A stretch of DNA of 64,000 nucleotides from Cellulomonas aerilata (GTDB lineage Bacteria; Actinomycetota; Actinomycetes; Actinomycetales; Cellulomonadaceae). Below, in pieces: positions 1 through 13,275 of this stretch. Each line of letters begins with the position of its first letter. Position 1 is the first letter of the stretch. A program made the translations under genes and the position numbers. The DNA lies in NCBI RefSeq assembly GCF_007991755.1, contig NZ_BJYY01000021.1, forward strand, positions 1-64,000. The letters run 5' to 3'. The notes beneath the pieces were generated by a model that ran no database searches, was not told where the DNA came from, and worked only from the letters and a program-made list of their open reading frames with translations.

Positions 1-16
1 AGGAGGCAACCGTTCA

Positions 17-45
17 AACTTACCCGACCCGACCCCCACCGTCAA
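17..45 (-). promoter_or_regulatory. Strong minus-strand promoter, probable rrn P2
   Basis: Reading the minus strand, TTGACG (40-45) and TAAGTT (17-22) are separated by exactly 17 nt. The expected transcription start is near position 10, heading out of the window. A near-consensus -35 with a 17-nt spacer is rare in this GC-rich sequence and is typical of rRNA promoters. Confidence 0.75.
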
Positions 46-201
46 CCACCCGGCACCAGGCCCGATCCCACCCCAAGGCGCCATCGCACCCACGAACCCG
101 AAGGGACCGCGGAGAGTCGAACCTGGAGGGAGCCACCCCGGGACCAGCCACCCACTCCGAAGAGCCGATGTCCGTTCCTCCCTGCCGGGCGGCGAACAGG
201 A

Positions 202-230
202 ACACTACGCACGGCCCTAGACAGGGTCAA
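202..230 (-). promoter_or_regulatory. Strong minus-strand promoter, probable rrn P1
   Basis: On the minus strand, TTGACC (225-230) and TAGTGT (202-207) are separated by 17 nt. It lies 185 nt upstream of a second promoter of the same form. Tandem promoters with near-consensus -35 boxes are characteristic of actinobacterial rrn operons. Confidence 0.72.
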
Positions 231-347
231 CCTGGGCTGTCCGTGACGGCGCTCACCGCGCCTGACCTGCACGGATGCGCGTTCGGGCGTGTCCACGGGC
301 TGCCGAGCGGTTCCCGGCGCGCTCGTCGCCCGGATCGCCGGCGTCGG

Positions 348-1616
348 TCAGCCGGCGGCGCCGGCGTCGACCACCGCGAGGGTCCGCTTCCCGCGGCGGA
401 GCAGCGCCCAGCGCCCGTGCAGCAGGTCGTCCGCGTCCAGGACCGCGGCGTCGTCGACCACCTTGACGTTGTTGACCGACGCACCCCCCTCGGCGATCGC
501 CCGGCGAGCGGCCGCCTTGCTCGCCACCACACCGGACGAGGCGAAGAGGTCGACGAGCGGGTCCCCCGGCTTGCCGGCGGTGCTCGGGAGCTCCGCGACG
601 GCCGCCGCGGTCGTCGCGGCGTCCAGGCTGCGCAGGTCGCCTCGCCCGAACAGCGCCTGGCTCGCGGCCACCACGCCGTCGGCGGCCGCGGTCCCGTGCA
701 CGAGCGCCGTCACGTCGTGCGCGAGCGTGCGCTGCGCCTCACGGGCTGCGGGCCGCTCGGCGACCGCCGCCTCGAGCGCCTCGATATCGGACCGGCTGCG
801 GAACGTGAACACCTTGAGGTAGCGCACCACGTCGGCGTCGTCGGCGTTGAGCCAGAACTGGAAGAAGGCGTACGGGCTGGTCAGCTCCGGGTCGAGCCAC
901 ACCGTGCCGGACTCGGTCTTGCCGAACTTGGTGCCGTCGGCCTTGGTGATCAGCGGCGTGGTCAGCGCGTGGACGCCGATCCCCTCGACCTTGCGGATCA
1001 GCTCCACCCCGGACAGCAGGTTGCCCCACTGGTCGCTGCCGCCCGTCTGGAGCGTGACGCCGTGCCGGCGGTGCAGCTCGAGGTAGTCCATCCCCTGGAG
1101 GATCTGGTAGCTGAACTCGGTGAAGCTGATGCCCTGCTCGCTGTGGAGCCGCCGGGCGACGGTGTCCTTGGCGAGCATCGTGCCCAGCCGGTAGTGCTTG
1201 CCGACGTCGCGCAGGAAGTCGATCGCCGACATCGGCGCGGTCCAGTCGAGGTTGTTGACCATCCGGGCAGCGGCCGGACCGTCGAACCGCAGGAGCGGCT
1301 CGATCTGGCGGCGGATGCGCTCGACCCAGCCGGCGACGACGTCGGGCGAGTTGAGCGTCCGCTCGCCCGTCATCTTCGGGTCGCCGATGAGCCCGGTGGC
1401 CCCGCCGACCAGGGCCAGCGGGCGGTGCCCGGCGTCCTGGAGGCGGCGGACGGTGAGGATCTGCACGAGGTTGCCGATGTGCAGGCTCGGCGCGGTGGGG
1501 TCGAAGCCGCAGTACAGCGTGAGGGGCCCGTCGGCGAGCGCGGTGCGCAGGGCGGGCTCGTCGGTGGTCTGGGCGACGAGGCCGCGCCACCGCAGCTCGT
1601 CGAGGATCTCGGTCAC
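348..1616 (-). CDS. tyrS: Tyrosine--tRNA ligase
   Basis: Charges tRNA-Tyr with tyrosine using ATP, in the cytoplasm. The 422-residue product has the bacterial TyrRS layout. A Rossmann catalytic domain carries the HIGH-type motif HIGN (about residues 46-49), and KFGKT (about 230-234) stands in for KMSKS. SDQWGN lies in the tyrosine pocket. An S4 RNA-binding domain fills the last 60 residues or so. The GTG start is chosen because AAGGAG sits 8 nt upstream and because homologues begin at this TEILDEL-like helix; a longer upstream reading is low-complexity. It is the last gene before the probable rRNA promoters. Length is normal for the family. Confidence 0.97.
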   Translation of the reverse strand: MTEILDELRWRGLVAQTTDEPALRTALADGPLTLYCGFDPTAPSLHIGNLVQILTVRRLQDAGHRPLALVGGATGLIGDPKMTGERTLNSPDVVAGWVERIRRQIEPLLRFDGPAAARMVNNLDWTAPMSAIDFLRDVGKHYRLGTMLAKDTVARRLHSEQGISFTEFSYQILQGMDYLELHRRHGVTLQTGGSDQWGNLLSGVELIRKVEGIGVHALTTPLITKADGTKFGKTESGTVWLDPELTSPYAFFQFWLNADDADVVRYLKVFTFRSRSDIEALEAAVAERPAAREAQRTLAHDVTALVHGTAAADGVVAASQALFGRGDLRSLDAATTAAAVAELPSTAGKPGDPLVDLFASSGVVASKAAARRAIAEGGASVNNVKVVDDAAVLDADDLLHGRWALLRRGKRTLAVVDAGAAG

Positions 1617-1743
1617 GGGTGGATCTCCTTGTCGCGGGTCTGCGCACAGTCTGCCGTGCGCGCCGCCGGGCCGGCCGCGGGGTCCGTCCCGCGGGCGCCG
1701 CGCCCCGCTCGTCTCGACCGGCCGGGGGCGGTCGCGCCGTCGG

Positions 1744-2478
1744 TCAGGCCGACGTCCGGTCGGCGCGGGTCGCGCGGCGCCGGGGCGGGGGGCCGGGCCG
1801 GAACACCGAGACCGTGGGCTCCCCCGGCAGCCACATCCGCCACGGGAACGCGTCGGCGTCGGCGCCCGCACCCGAGACGCCCACGCGCGGGCCCGTCACG
1901 TGCGGCAGCGCCGGACCGGACGGCCGGTGCACGACCACGAAGCCGGCAGGGTCGGTCAGGTCCGCCCCGTAGGCGGTCAGGTCGAGGCCGAGGGCGACGG
2001 CCAGACGCGCGGGTCCGCGGGCGAGGTCGACGTCCGAGCGCGTGACGCCGGCGCGCGAGCGGCGGTCCCGGGCCAGCTCGGCGCCCGCGACCACCTCGCC
2101 GGCCCGCAGGAGGACGGCCGACGCGACGCCGTCCGGTCCGGTCACGACGTTGACGCAGTGGTGCAGTCCCAGGTGCCGGTAGACGTACAGCCGTCCCGGC
2201 TCCCCGAACATCGCCGCGTTGCGGGGGGTGGGGCCGCGGTAGGCGTGGGACGCCGGGTCGGCGAGCCCGCGGTACACCTCCACCTCGGTGAGCCGGACGG
2301 TGACGTCGCCGTCGGCGTGACGCGTGGTGACGTGCGAGCCCAGCAGGTCGGCGGCCACCTCGTGGGCGTCCCGGGCGTACCACGGACGGTCGGGGACGTC
2401 GTGCGGGCGGGCCGGGTCCGGGGCGTCCGGATCGAGCCGGGGGGCGTGCGGGCCGAGGCGGGGGGCGGGCGAGGTCAC
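1744..2478 (-). CDS. DNA-3-methyladenine glycosylase (AAG/MPG family)
   Basis: Base-excision repair glycosylase that removes alkylated purines such as 3-methyladenine and hypoxanthine from DNA. The 244-residue protein matches the AAG fold. LTEVEVYRG (about 63-71) contains the probable catalytic Glu67 and the Tyr69 that intercalates in the human enzyme. ASHAYRGPTPRNAAMF follows, with the active-site His78. A later LYVYRHLGLHHCVNVV strand is also conserved. The GTG start overlaps the stop of the preceding P-loop gene as GTGA, implying translational coupling. It sits at the 3' end of the arg operon with no obvious metabolic link to it. Family assignment is firm; exact substrate range is inferred. 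Confidence 0.9.
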   Translation of the reverse strand: MTSPAPRLGPHAPRLDPDAPDPARPHDVPDRPWYARDAHEVAADLLGSHVTTRHADGDVTVRLTEVEVYRGLADPASHAYRGPTPRNAAMFGEPGRLYVYRHLGLHHCVNVVTGPDGVASAVLLRAGEVVAGAELARDRRSRAGVTRSDVDLARGPARLAVALGLDLTAYGADLTDPAGFVVVHRPSGPALPHVTGPRVGVSGAGADADAFPWRMWLPGEPTVSVFRPGPPPRRRATRADRTSA

Positions 2479-3122
2479 GGCTCCATGCTCGCGCATCCGT
2501 CGACGAGCACGTCGGCACGCTCCCGGGTGCCCTCGGCGGCGAAGTGCGCGGCCTCCGCCGCCATCCACGCGAGCCACTCCGAGCGCATGTCCTCCCCGTC
2601 GCGCTCCAGCCCCCGCGCGAGCCGGACGTCGGGCGGCGCCTCGACCCACACGCGCAGGACGGCGACCGCGTCCGCCGCCCGGCGACCCGCGCCGCAGCCC
2701 TCCACGACAAGGGCGCCGGTGAGCGGGACGTCGTGCTCCTCGGCGAACCGGCGCTCCACCCAGTCGTAGCGGCGGTACCGGCCGGGGCGCCCGGCGGCCA
2801 GCGGCGCCAGGACGCCGTCGGCGAGCCGTGACCACCAGCCCTCCAGGTCGCCCCAGCCGGCGAGCAGGTCGTCGCCGTGCAGGACCGGCGCGCCGAGCGC
2901 GGCGCCGAGCCGGCCGGCGAGCGTCGTCTTGCCGGACCCGGCCGGGCCGTCGACGACGACGAGGCGGGTGCCACCCAGCCGCGGCGACGCCGCCCGGACC
3001 CGGTCGGCGAGCGCGGTCACCGACACGGGCACCGGAGCCGGTGTCGGCACCGGTGTCGGTACCGCGGACGTCACCGGCTCGGGCGTCGGGACCGGCACCG
3101 CGGGCCGGGTCGGCGGGCTCAC
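2475..3122 (-). CDS. P-loop kinase-like protein (uridine kinase/AAA-like)
   Basis: Probable small-molecule kinase of unknown substrate. A Pro/Val/Thr-rich N-terminus leads into a classic Walker A motif, GPAGSGKTT. Downstream, LVVEGCGAGRR resembles the acidic and lid elements of uridine kinase-like P-loop proteins, and the Arg-rich segment RLARGLERDGEDMR may be a lid. The start is uncertain. The GTG used here follows the argH stop by 13 nt, while an ATG at 3182 would overlap argH by 47 nt; neither has a convincing Shine-Dalgarno. The gene overlaps the downstream glycosylase by 4 nt. Nucleoside kinase is the nearest guess, but nothing visible fixes the substrate. Confidence 0.7.
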   Translation of the reverse strand: MSPPTRPAVPVPTPEPVTSAVPTPVPTPAPVPVSVTALADRVRAASPRLGGTRLVVVDGPAGSGKTTLAGRLGAALGAPVLHGDDLLAGWGDLEGWWSRLADGVLAPLAAGRPGRYRRYDWVERRFAEEHDVPLTGALVVEGCGAGRRAADAVAVLRVWVEAPPDVRLARGLERDGEDMRSEWLAWMAAEAAHFAAEGTRERADVLVDGCASMEP

Positions 3123-3135
3123 CGGCGGAGCGAGG

Positions 3136-4596
<1,461 letters not shown>

Positions 4597-5903
4597 TCAG
4601 GCCCCCGCGGCGCCGTCGGGCGTGCCGGACGAGGTCGACTCGGCGCCGCCCCCCGACAGCGCACCGGCGCTGGACGACCCGGCGACCGGGCTCAGGTCCA
4701 CGCCGTTGCCGAACTTGACGTCGCGCGCCGCGGACAGCTTGGACGTCAGGCCGTAGATCTCGATGAAGCCCTTGGCCTGGGACTGGTCGAACGTGTCACC
4801 CGTGTCGTAGGTGGCGAGGTTGAAGTCGTAGAGGCTCGCCTCGCTGCGGCGGCCGGTGACCGTCGCCCGACCGCCGTGCAGCACCAGGCGGACGTCGCCG
4901 GAGACGTAGCGCTGGGTGTCGTCGATGAAGGTGTCGAGCGAGCGCTTGAGCGGGGAGAACCACTGGCCGTCGTAGACGAGCTCGGTCCAGCGCTGGTCGA
5001 CGCCGCGCTTGAACCGGGCCTGCTCGCGCTCGACGGTGACGTTCTCGAGCTCCTGGTGAGCGGCGATGAGCGCGATGGCGCCGGGCGCCTCGTAGACCTC
5101 GCGGGACTTGATGCCGACCAGACGGTCCTCGACGATGTCGATCCGGCCGATGCCCTGGGCGCCGGCGCGACGGTTCATCTCCTGGATCGCCTGCAGCGGG
5201 GTGACCCGGATCCCGTCGAGCGCGACGGGGATCCCCTGCTCGAAGGTGACGACGACCTCGTCGGCGACCGGCGGGAAGGTCGGGTCGTCGGTGTAGCTGT
5301 AGACGTCCTTGGTGGGCGCGTTCCAGATGTCCTCGAGGAACCCGGTCTCCACCGCGCGGCCCCACACGTTCTGGTCGATCGAGAACGGGTTGTGCTTCGT
5401 GGTCTCGATCGGCAGCGAGTGCTTGTTCGCGTACTCGATCGCCTTGTCCCGGGTCAGGGCGAGGTCACGCACCGGGGCGATGCACGCCAGGTCCGGCGCG
5501 AGCGAGGTGATGCCGACCTCGAAGCGGACCTGGTCGTTGCCCTTGCCGGTGCAGCCGTGGGCGACCGTGGTGGCGCCGAACTGCCGCGCGGCGCGGACCA
5601 GGTGCTTGACGATCACCGGGCGGGACAGCGCCGAGACGAGCGGGTAGCGGTCGAGGTACAGCGCGTTCGCCCGCAGGGCGGGCATGCAGTACTCGGCCGC
5701 GAACTCGTCCTTGGCGTCCGCCACGTACGCCTCCACGGCACCGCAGTCCAGCGCACGGCGGCGGATGACCTCGAGGTCCTCCCCGCCCTGGCCGACGTCG
5801 ACGGCGACGGCGATGACCTCGGCCCCGGTCGCCTCGGCGATCCAGCCGATGCCCACAGAGGTGTCCAGGCCGCCGGAGTAGGCGAGCACGACGCGATCAG
5901 TCA

Positions 5904-5904
<1 letters not shown>
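4597..5904 (-). CDS. argG: Argininosuccinate synthase
   Basis: Joins citrulline and aspartate with ATP to make argininosuccinate. The N-terminal [11 protein letters not shown]-loop of the ATP pyrophosphatase superfamily is seen within the first 20 residues. Downstream, [14 protein letters not shown] and [10 protein letters not shown] match the citrulline- and aspartate-binding region. The tail after [11 protein letters not shown] is a variable Ser/Gly/Ala-rich extension of about 35 residues. Two starts are possible: this ATG, whose first base is shared with the argR stop as TGATG, and a GTG one codon earlier. A weak GAAAGAG lies upstream. Confidence 0.96.
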
Positions 5905-8840
<2,936 letters not shown>

Positions 8841-8844
<4 letters not shown>

Positions 8845-9854
8845 GCGGGCTCCCTGCGGACGACGACGGGCACGGCACCGGTGAACGGGGACGGGACCGG
8901 CTCGTCGTCCGGCAGCACCATGGTGCCCACGCCCTCGCTGGTGAAGATCTCGACGAGCACGGAGTGCGGGGCCCGGCCGTCGATGACGTGCGCCCGGCCG
9001 ACGCCGCCCTCGACCGCGCGCCAGCACGCCTCCATCTTGGGGCGCATGCCCCGGTCGAGCGTGGGCAGCAGCTCGGCGAGGGCCGAGGCGCGGATCCGGC
9101 GCACGAGGGACGCCCGGTCGGGCCAGGCCGCGTACAGGCCCTCGACGTCGGTCAGCACGATGAGCTTGCGTGCCCCGAGGGCGACCGCGAGCGCGGCCGC
9201 CGCGGTGTCGGCGTTGACGTTGAGCACCTGGGTCGGGTCCTCGATGTCGGGCGCGACCGTGGACACCACCGGGATGCGTCCGGCGTCGAGCAGGTCCAGG
9301 ACCGCCGACGGGTTGACGTGGACGACGTCCCCGACCAGCCCGATGTCGACCGCCTCGCCGTCGACGACGGCGGTGCGCCGGCGGGCCTGGAGCAGACCGC
9401 CGTCCTCGCCGGACAGCCCGACGGCGTACGGCCCGTGCGCGTTGAGCAGGCCGACGAGCTCGCGGGACACCTGCCCGGTGAGCACCATCCGCACGACGTC
9501 CATCGCCTCGGGGGTGGTGACCCGCAGCCCCCCGCGGAACTCGGACTTGATGCCGAGGCGGTCGAGCATGGAGTTGATCTGCGGTCCCCCGCCGTGCACG
9601 ACGACGGGCCGCAGCCCCACCTGCCGCAGGAACACCATGTCCTGCGCGAAGGCGCGCTTGAGGTCGTCGTCGACCATGGCGTTGCCGCCGTACTTGACCA
9701 CGACGAGCGCCCCGGAGAACCGCTGGAGCCAGGGCAGGGCCTCGATGAGGACCTCGGCCTTCTGCTCGGGGAACAGGTCGGTCCGCGGGTCGAAGTGGAA
9801 GTCGTCGGCGGGCTCGCCGGCCGTGCCGCCCGCGCCGGTCGTCGGCTGGCTCAT
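8841..9854 (-). CDS. argB: Acetylglutamate kinase
   Basis: Phosphorylates N-acetylglutamate, the usual feedback-controlled step of the pathway. The amino acid kinase fold is shown by VVKYGGNAM at the N-terminal ATP site, VVHGGGPQI, and [13 protein letters not shown] followed by LTDVEGLY. The 337-residue product has about 20 extra residues at each end compared with the core fold; the C-terminal extension follows TMVLPDDE. The ATG overlaps the argJ stop by 4 nt. Confidence 0.96.
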
Positions 9855-11014
9855 GTCGAGTACGCGCTGTTCTCGTGGACGTAGTCGTGCGTGAGGTCGT
9901 TGGTCCAGACGGTCGCGCGCGCGTCGCCCGCGTGCAGGTCGACGAGCACCTGCACCTCGCGGCCGGCGGCGAGGTCCACGCCGGAGCGGTCCTCGCCGAC
10001 GCCGCCCGCCCGGCACACCTGCACGCCGTTGATGCTGACGTCGATCCGGTCCGCCCTGAAGGCCGCGACCTCGACGGGCACGGTGCCCGCCGCGGCGAGC
10101 ACCCGGCCCCAGTTGGGGTCGTTGCCGAAGACGGCGGCCTTGAACAGGTTGGACCGGGTGACGGCACGGGCGACGGCGACCGCGGCGTCCTCGGTGTGCG
10201 CGCCGACGACCGTCACGGCGATGTCGTGGCTGGCGCCCTCGGCGTCCGCGACCAGAGCACGCGCGAGGTCCGCGCACGCCTGCGTGACGGCGGCGGCGAG
10301 CTCGTCCGGGGAGGGCCGGACGCCCGAGGCGCCGGACGCCAGCAGCGCGACGGTGTCGTTGGTGGACATGCAGCCGTCGGAGTCCACCCGGTCGAAGGTG
10401 ACGCGGGTCGCGGTGCGCAGGGCGGCGTCGGCGTCCTCGGCGCTGCAGTCGGCGTCCGTGGTGAGGACGCAGAGCATCGTGGCGAGGCCGGGGGCGAGCA
10501 TGCCGGCGCCCTTGGCCATCCCGCCGACGGACCACCCCTCGCGCTGCACGACGACGGTCTTGGGCACGGAGTCGGTGGTCATGATCGCCACCGCGGCGCT
10601 GTCGCCGCCGGCCGGGGTGAGCGCCTCCGCAGCCGCGGTGACCCCCGCCAGGAGCGCCGGCATGGGCAGCCGCTCACCGATGAGCCCGGTGGAGCAGACC
10701 AGGACGTCCCCGGCGGACACCCCCAGGGCCGCTGCGGTGTGCTCGGCGGTCGCGTGCGTGTCGCCGAAGCCCTCCGGGCCGGTGCAGGCGTTGGCGCCGC
10801 CGGAGTTGAGGACGACGGCGGTCGCGACACCGTCCGACACGGCCTGGCGCGTCCACAGCACCGGGGCCGCCTGGACGCGGTTGCTCGTGAGGACCGCCGC
10901 GGCGACCTGCAGCGGGCCGTCGTTGACGACGAGGGCGACGTCGGGCCGACCGGACGCCTTGAGGCCGGCGGTCACGCCGGCGGCGCGGAAGCCGCGGGGG
11001 GCGGTGACAGTCAT
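9851..11014 (-). CDS. argJ: Bifunctional glutamate N-acetyltransferase / ornithine acetyltransferase
   Basis: Recycles the acetyl group from N-acetylornithine to glutamate and may also make N-acetylglutamate from acetyl-CoA. It is synthesised as a precursor that cleaves itself before a conserved threonine. Here the site is in [14 protein letters not shown], predicting cleavage before Thr179 to give alpha and beta chains. [10 protein letters not shown] and NDPNWGR are further family motifs. The ATG has a good Shine-Dalgarno (AGGAGG, 5 nt spacing) and lies 16 nt after argC. Whether it is mono- or bifunctional cannot be decided here. Confidence 0.96.
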   Translation of the reverse strand: MTVTAPRGFRAAGVTAGLKASGRPDVALVVNDGPLQVAAAVLTSNRVQAAPVLWTRQAVSDGVATAVVLNSGGANACTGPEGFGDTHATAEHTAAALGVSAGDVLVCSTGLIGERLPMPALLAGVTAAAEALTPAGGDSAAVAIMTTDSVPKTVVVQREGWSVGGMAKGAGMLAPGLATMLCVLTTDADCSAEDADAALRTATRVTFDRVDSDGCMSTNDTVALLASGASGVRPSPDELAAAVTQACADLARALVADAEGASHDIAVTVVGAHTEDAAVAVARAVTRSNLFKAAVFGNDPNWGRVLAAAGTVPVEVAAFRADRIDVSINGVQVCRAGGVGEDRSGVDLAAGREVQVLVDLHAGDARATVWTNDLTHDYVHENSAYST

Positions 11015-11030
11015 AGGTCCTCCTGGTCGC

Positions 11031-12101
11031 TCACGGGGCCACCCCGGTGGTGGTCAGGCCGGCCGTCTCGGGCAGTCCGAGCGCGAGGTTGAGGCACTGC
11101 AGCGCCCCGCCCGCGGTGCCCTTGACGAGGTTGTCCAGCGCGGTGACGGTCACGACCCGGCCGGCCCGCTCGTCGACCGCGACCTGGACGAGCGCGGTGT
11201 TGGCGCCGCTGGTCGCCGCCGTCGTCGGCCAGCGCAGCGCGCCGCCGGCCCCGGCGGGCAGCAGGTGGACGAACGGCTCGTCGGCGTAGGCGGTCTCCCA
11301 CGCCTCCCGGACGGAGCCGACGTCCACCCCGGGAGCCAGCCGCGCGGTCGCGGTCGCGAGGATCCCGCGGGACATCGGGACCAGGGTCGGGGTGAACGAG
11401 ATCGACACCGACGCGGCACCCGCCACCGTGAGGTTCTGCTCGATCTCCGGGATGTGCCGGTGCGTCCCGCCGACGCCGTACGCCTGCGCGGAGCCCAGCC
11501 CCTTGGCCGCGAGCAGGTGCGGCTTGAGCGCCTTGCCCGCGCCCGAGTACCCGTTCGCCAGCACGGCCACGAGGTCGGTCGGCTCGATCACGCCGGCGGC
11601 GACGCCGGGCTGCAGGCCCAGGGTGACGGCCGTGACGTTGCACCCGGGGACGGCGACCCGGCGGGCGCCGGCCAGGGCGGCACGCTGGGCGGACGCCGAA
11701 GCCTCGCCCGCGTGCAGCAGCTCCGGCAGCCCGTACGGCCACGTCCCGGCGTGCTCGCCGCCGTAGAACGCGGTCCAGGCGCCGGAGTCGCTCAGGCGGT
11801 GGTCCGCCCCGAGGTCCAGGACGAGGCAGTCGTCCCCCAGCTCGGCGGCGATGGCCGCGGAGGCCCCGTGCGGCAGTCCGAGGATCACGACGTCGTGCCC
11901 GGCCAGCACCTCGGCCGTGGTCGGCTGCAGGACGCGGTCGGCGAGCGCGGGCAGGTGCGGGTGGTGCTCCCCCAGCAGGCTGCCGGCGCTGCCGTGCGCG
12001 GTGAGGGCGCCGATGCGGGCGTCGGGATGACCGAGCAGCAGCCGCAGGGCCTCACCCCCGGCGTACCCGCTGGCGCCGGCGACGGCGACGGTGAACGACA
12101 T
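11031..12101 (-). CDS. argC: N-acetyl-gamma-glutamyl-phosphate reductase
   Basis: NADPH-dependent reduction of N-acetylglutamyl phosphate to the semialdehyde; first gene of the arg operon. The Rossmann start [17 protein letters not shown] lies at the N-terminus, and [15 protein letters not shown] contains the catalytic cysteine. HRHIPEIEQ follows in the C-terminal half. Three in-frame ATGs are possible (12113, 12107, 12101). The last is chosen because a TATGTT hexamer lies 7 nt upstream, which would place transcription start at the ATG itself, and because [12 protein letters not shown] matches the usual family start. A candidate ARG operator overlaps this promoter. Confidence 0.96.
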   Translation of the reverse strand: MSFTVAVAGASGYAGGEALRLLLGHPDARIGALTAHGSAGSLLGEHHPHLPALADRVLQPTTAEVLAGHDVVILGLPHGASAAIAAELGDDCLVLDLGADHRLSDSGAWTAFYGGEHAGTWPYGLPELLHAGEASASAQRAALAGARRVAVPGCNVTAVTLGLQPGVAAGVIEPTDLVAVLANGYSGAGKALKPHLLAAKGLGSAQAYGVGGTHRHIPEIEQNLTVAGAASVSISFTPTLVPMSRGILATATARLAPGVDVGSVREAWETAYADEPFVHLLPAGAGGALRWPTTAATSGANTALVQVAVDERAGRVVTVTALDNLVKGTAGGALQCLNLALGLPETAGLTTTGVAP

Positions 12102-12127
12102 GTGCATGAACATACACCCGAATGCAC
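12102..12127 (-). promoter_or_regulatory. Candidate ARG box (ArgR operator) over the argC promoter
   Basis: A 26-bp dyad beginning GTGCAT and ending ATGCAC surrounds the argC -10 hexamer and ends directly before the chosen start codon. The outer six bases of each arm are perfect inverted copies and the interior is AT-rich for this genome. Position and symmetry fit binding of ArgR, encoded in the same operon, but the match to any consensus was judged by eye. Confidence 0.6.
12109..12114 (-). promoter_or_regulatory. argC -10 element (leaderless geometry)
   Basis: TATGTT on the minus strand ends 7 nt before the argC ATG at 12101, with no Shine-Dalgarno between. No convincing -35 is present. The hexamer lies inside the candidate ARG box. 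Confidence 0.55.
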
Positions 12128-12277
12128 GGCGATGCAGGTGCCGGTCGGACGTCCGCGAGAGGTCCGGGCCCACTCTGGCGGTGTCCCGGAGATGGCGCGC
12201 GGCGAGGCGCTCCACTGGCCCGGTCACCTACGGTCCGGCGCGCGAGCGCACGGCCCGGGATGACGCGGGCCCCGGAG

Positions 12278-12283
12278 TATGTT
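12278..12283 (+). promoter_or_regulatory. -10 element of the quinone oxidoreductase operon
   Basis: TATGTT lies 8 nt before the ATG, with no ribosome-binding site in the gap. This predicts a leaderless or near-leaderless message diverging from argC. Confidence 0.5.
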
Positions 12284-12291
12284 GCGCCGAC

Positions 12292-13275
12292 ATGCGAGCC
12301 ATCCGAGCCACCGCCGCGGGCGGACCCGAGGTCCTGAGCCTGGACGACCTGGACGCCCCCGTCGCCGGACCCGGCCAGCTGCTGGTCCAGGTCGCGGCGG
12401 CGGGCGTCAACTTCATCGACACCTACCGCCGCTCCGGCGTCTACCCGGTCCCGTTCCCGCACGTCGTCGGGTCGGAGGGGGCGGGCACCGTCGTGAGCGT
12501 CGGGGACGGCGCCGACGGGTTCGCCCCCGGTGACCGCGTCGCCTGGAGCGCCGCCCCCGGCTCGTACGCCGAGCTCGCCGTGGTGCCCGTGCGCGACGCG
12601 GTGCCCGTGCCCGACGACGTCCCGGACGACGTCGCCGCCGCGCTGCTGCTGCAGGGCATGACCGCGCACTACCTCGTGACGTCCACGTTCCCCGTCTCCC
12701 GCGGCCAGGTCGTGCTCCTGCACGCCGGCGCGGGCGGCGTCGGGCTGCTGCTCACCCAGCTCGCGGTGGCCCGTGGTGCGCGCGTCATCACCACGGTCGG
12801 CAGCGTGGCCAAGGAGCGGCTGTCACGGGCGGCCGGGGCGCACGACGTCATCCGGTACACCGAGCTCGACGACCTCACGCGCGACCTGCCCGAGCAGGTG
12901 CGCGCCCTGACCGACGGCCGCGGCGTCCACACGGTCTTCGACGGCGTCGGCCGGGACACCTTCGACGCGTCGCTGGCCTCGCTGCGGCCGCGCGGCGGCC
13001 TGGCGCTGTTCGGCGCGTCGTCGGGCCCGGTCCCGCCGGTGGACCCGCAGCGGCTGAACGCGGCGGGGTCCCTGTACCTCACCCGTCCGACGCTCGGCCA
13101 CTACGTCGCCACGCGCGAGGAGCTCACCTGGCGGGCCGCCGAGCTGTTCGACGCGGTGCAGACCGGCGCGCTGGACGTGCGCATCGGCGCGACGTTCCGG
13201 CTGGCCGACGCCGCGGACGCCCACCGCGCGCTCGAGGGGCGCGAGACGACCGGAAAGGTTCTCCTGGTCCCGTGA
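12292..13275 (+). CDS. Zinc-independent quinone oxidoreductase (MDR superfamily)
   Basis: Probable NADPH-dependent quinone reductase of the QOR/zeta-crystallin type. An N-terminal GroES-like fold contains GVNFIDTYRRSGVYP, the hallmark of the QOR branch. A Rossmann domain follows with LLHAGAGGVGLLLTQLA as the dinucleotide motif. No zinc-binding Cys cluster is present. The 327-residue length is typical. It opens a three-gene plus-strand operon with a DsbA-like and a GNAT protein, the following gene overlapping it by 4 nt. The operon suggests a redox or detoxification role, but the true substrate is unknown. Confidence 0.88.
   Translation: MRAIRATAAGGPEVLSLDDLDAPVAGPGQLLVQVAAAGVNFIDTYRRSGVYPVPFPHVVGSEGAGTVVSVGDGADGFAPGDRVAWSAAPGSYAELAVVPVRDAVPVPDDVPDDVAAALLLQGMTAHYLVTSTFPVSRGQVVLLHAGAGGVGLLLTQLAVARGARVITTVGSVAKERLSRAAGAHDVIRYTELDDLTRDLPEQVRALTDGRGVHTVFDGVGRDTFDASLASLRPRGGLALFGASSGPVPPVDPQRLNAAGSLYLTRPTLGHYVATREELTWRAAELFDAVQTGALDVRIGATFRLADAADAHRALEGRETTGKVLLVP

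Larger units (their letters stand above)
1..347 (-). other. Leader/promoter region of a probable rRNA operon
   Basis: No protein gene is supported in this stretch downstream of tyrS. On the minus strand it holds two well-formed promoters, described separately, both firing toward position 1. The sequence after the second promoter runs off the window edge. An rRNA operon behind tyrS is a plausible actinobacterial arrangement, so this is most likely the 16S rRNA leader. No rRNA sequence is visible. No strong terminator is seen between the tyrS stop and the first promoter. Confidence 0.6.

Noticed and set aside
100-130. tRNA suggested by a GGTTCGACTC T-loop-like motif on the minus strand
   Set aside because: The flanking bases do not form a 5-bp T stem and no acceptor or anticodon arms were found. 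It lies in the probable rRNA leader.
168-2045. Long plus-strand open frame opposite tyrS
   Set aside because: Shadow of tyrS and the glycosylase gene in very GC-rich DNA. The protein is Arg/Gly/Pro-rich with no recognisable domain, while the minus frame encodes complete tyrS motifs.
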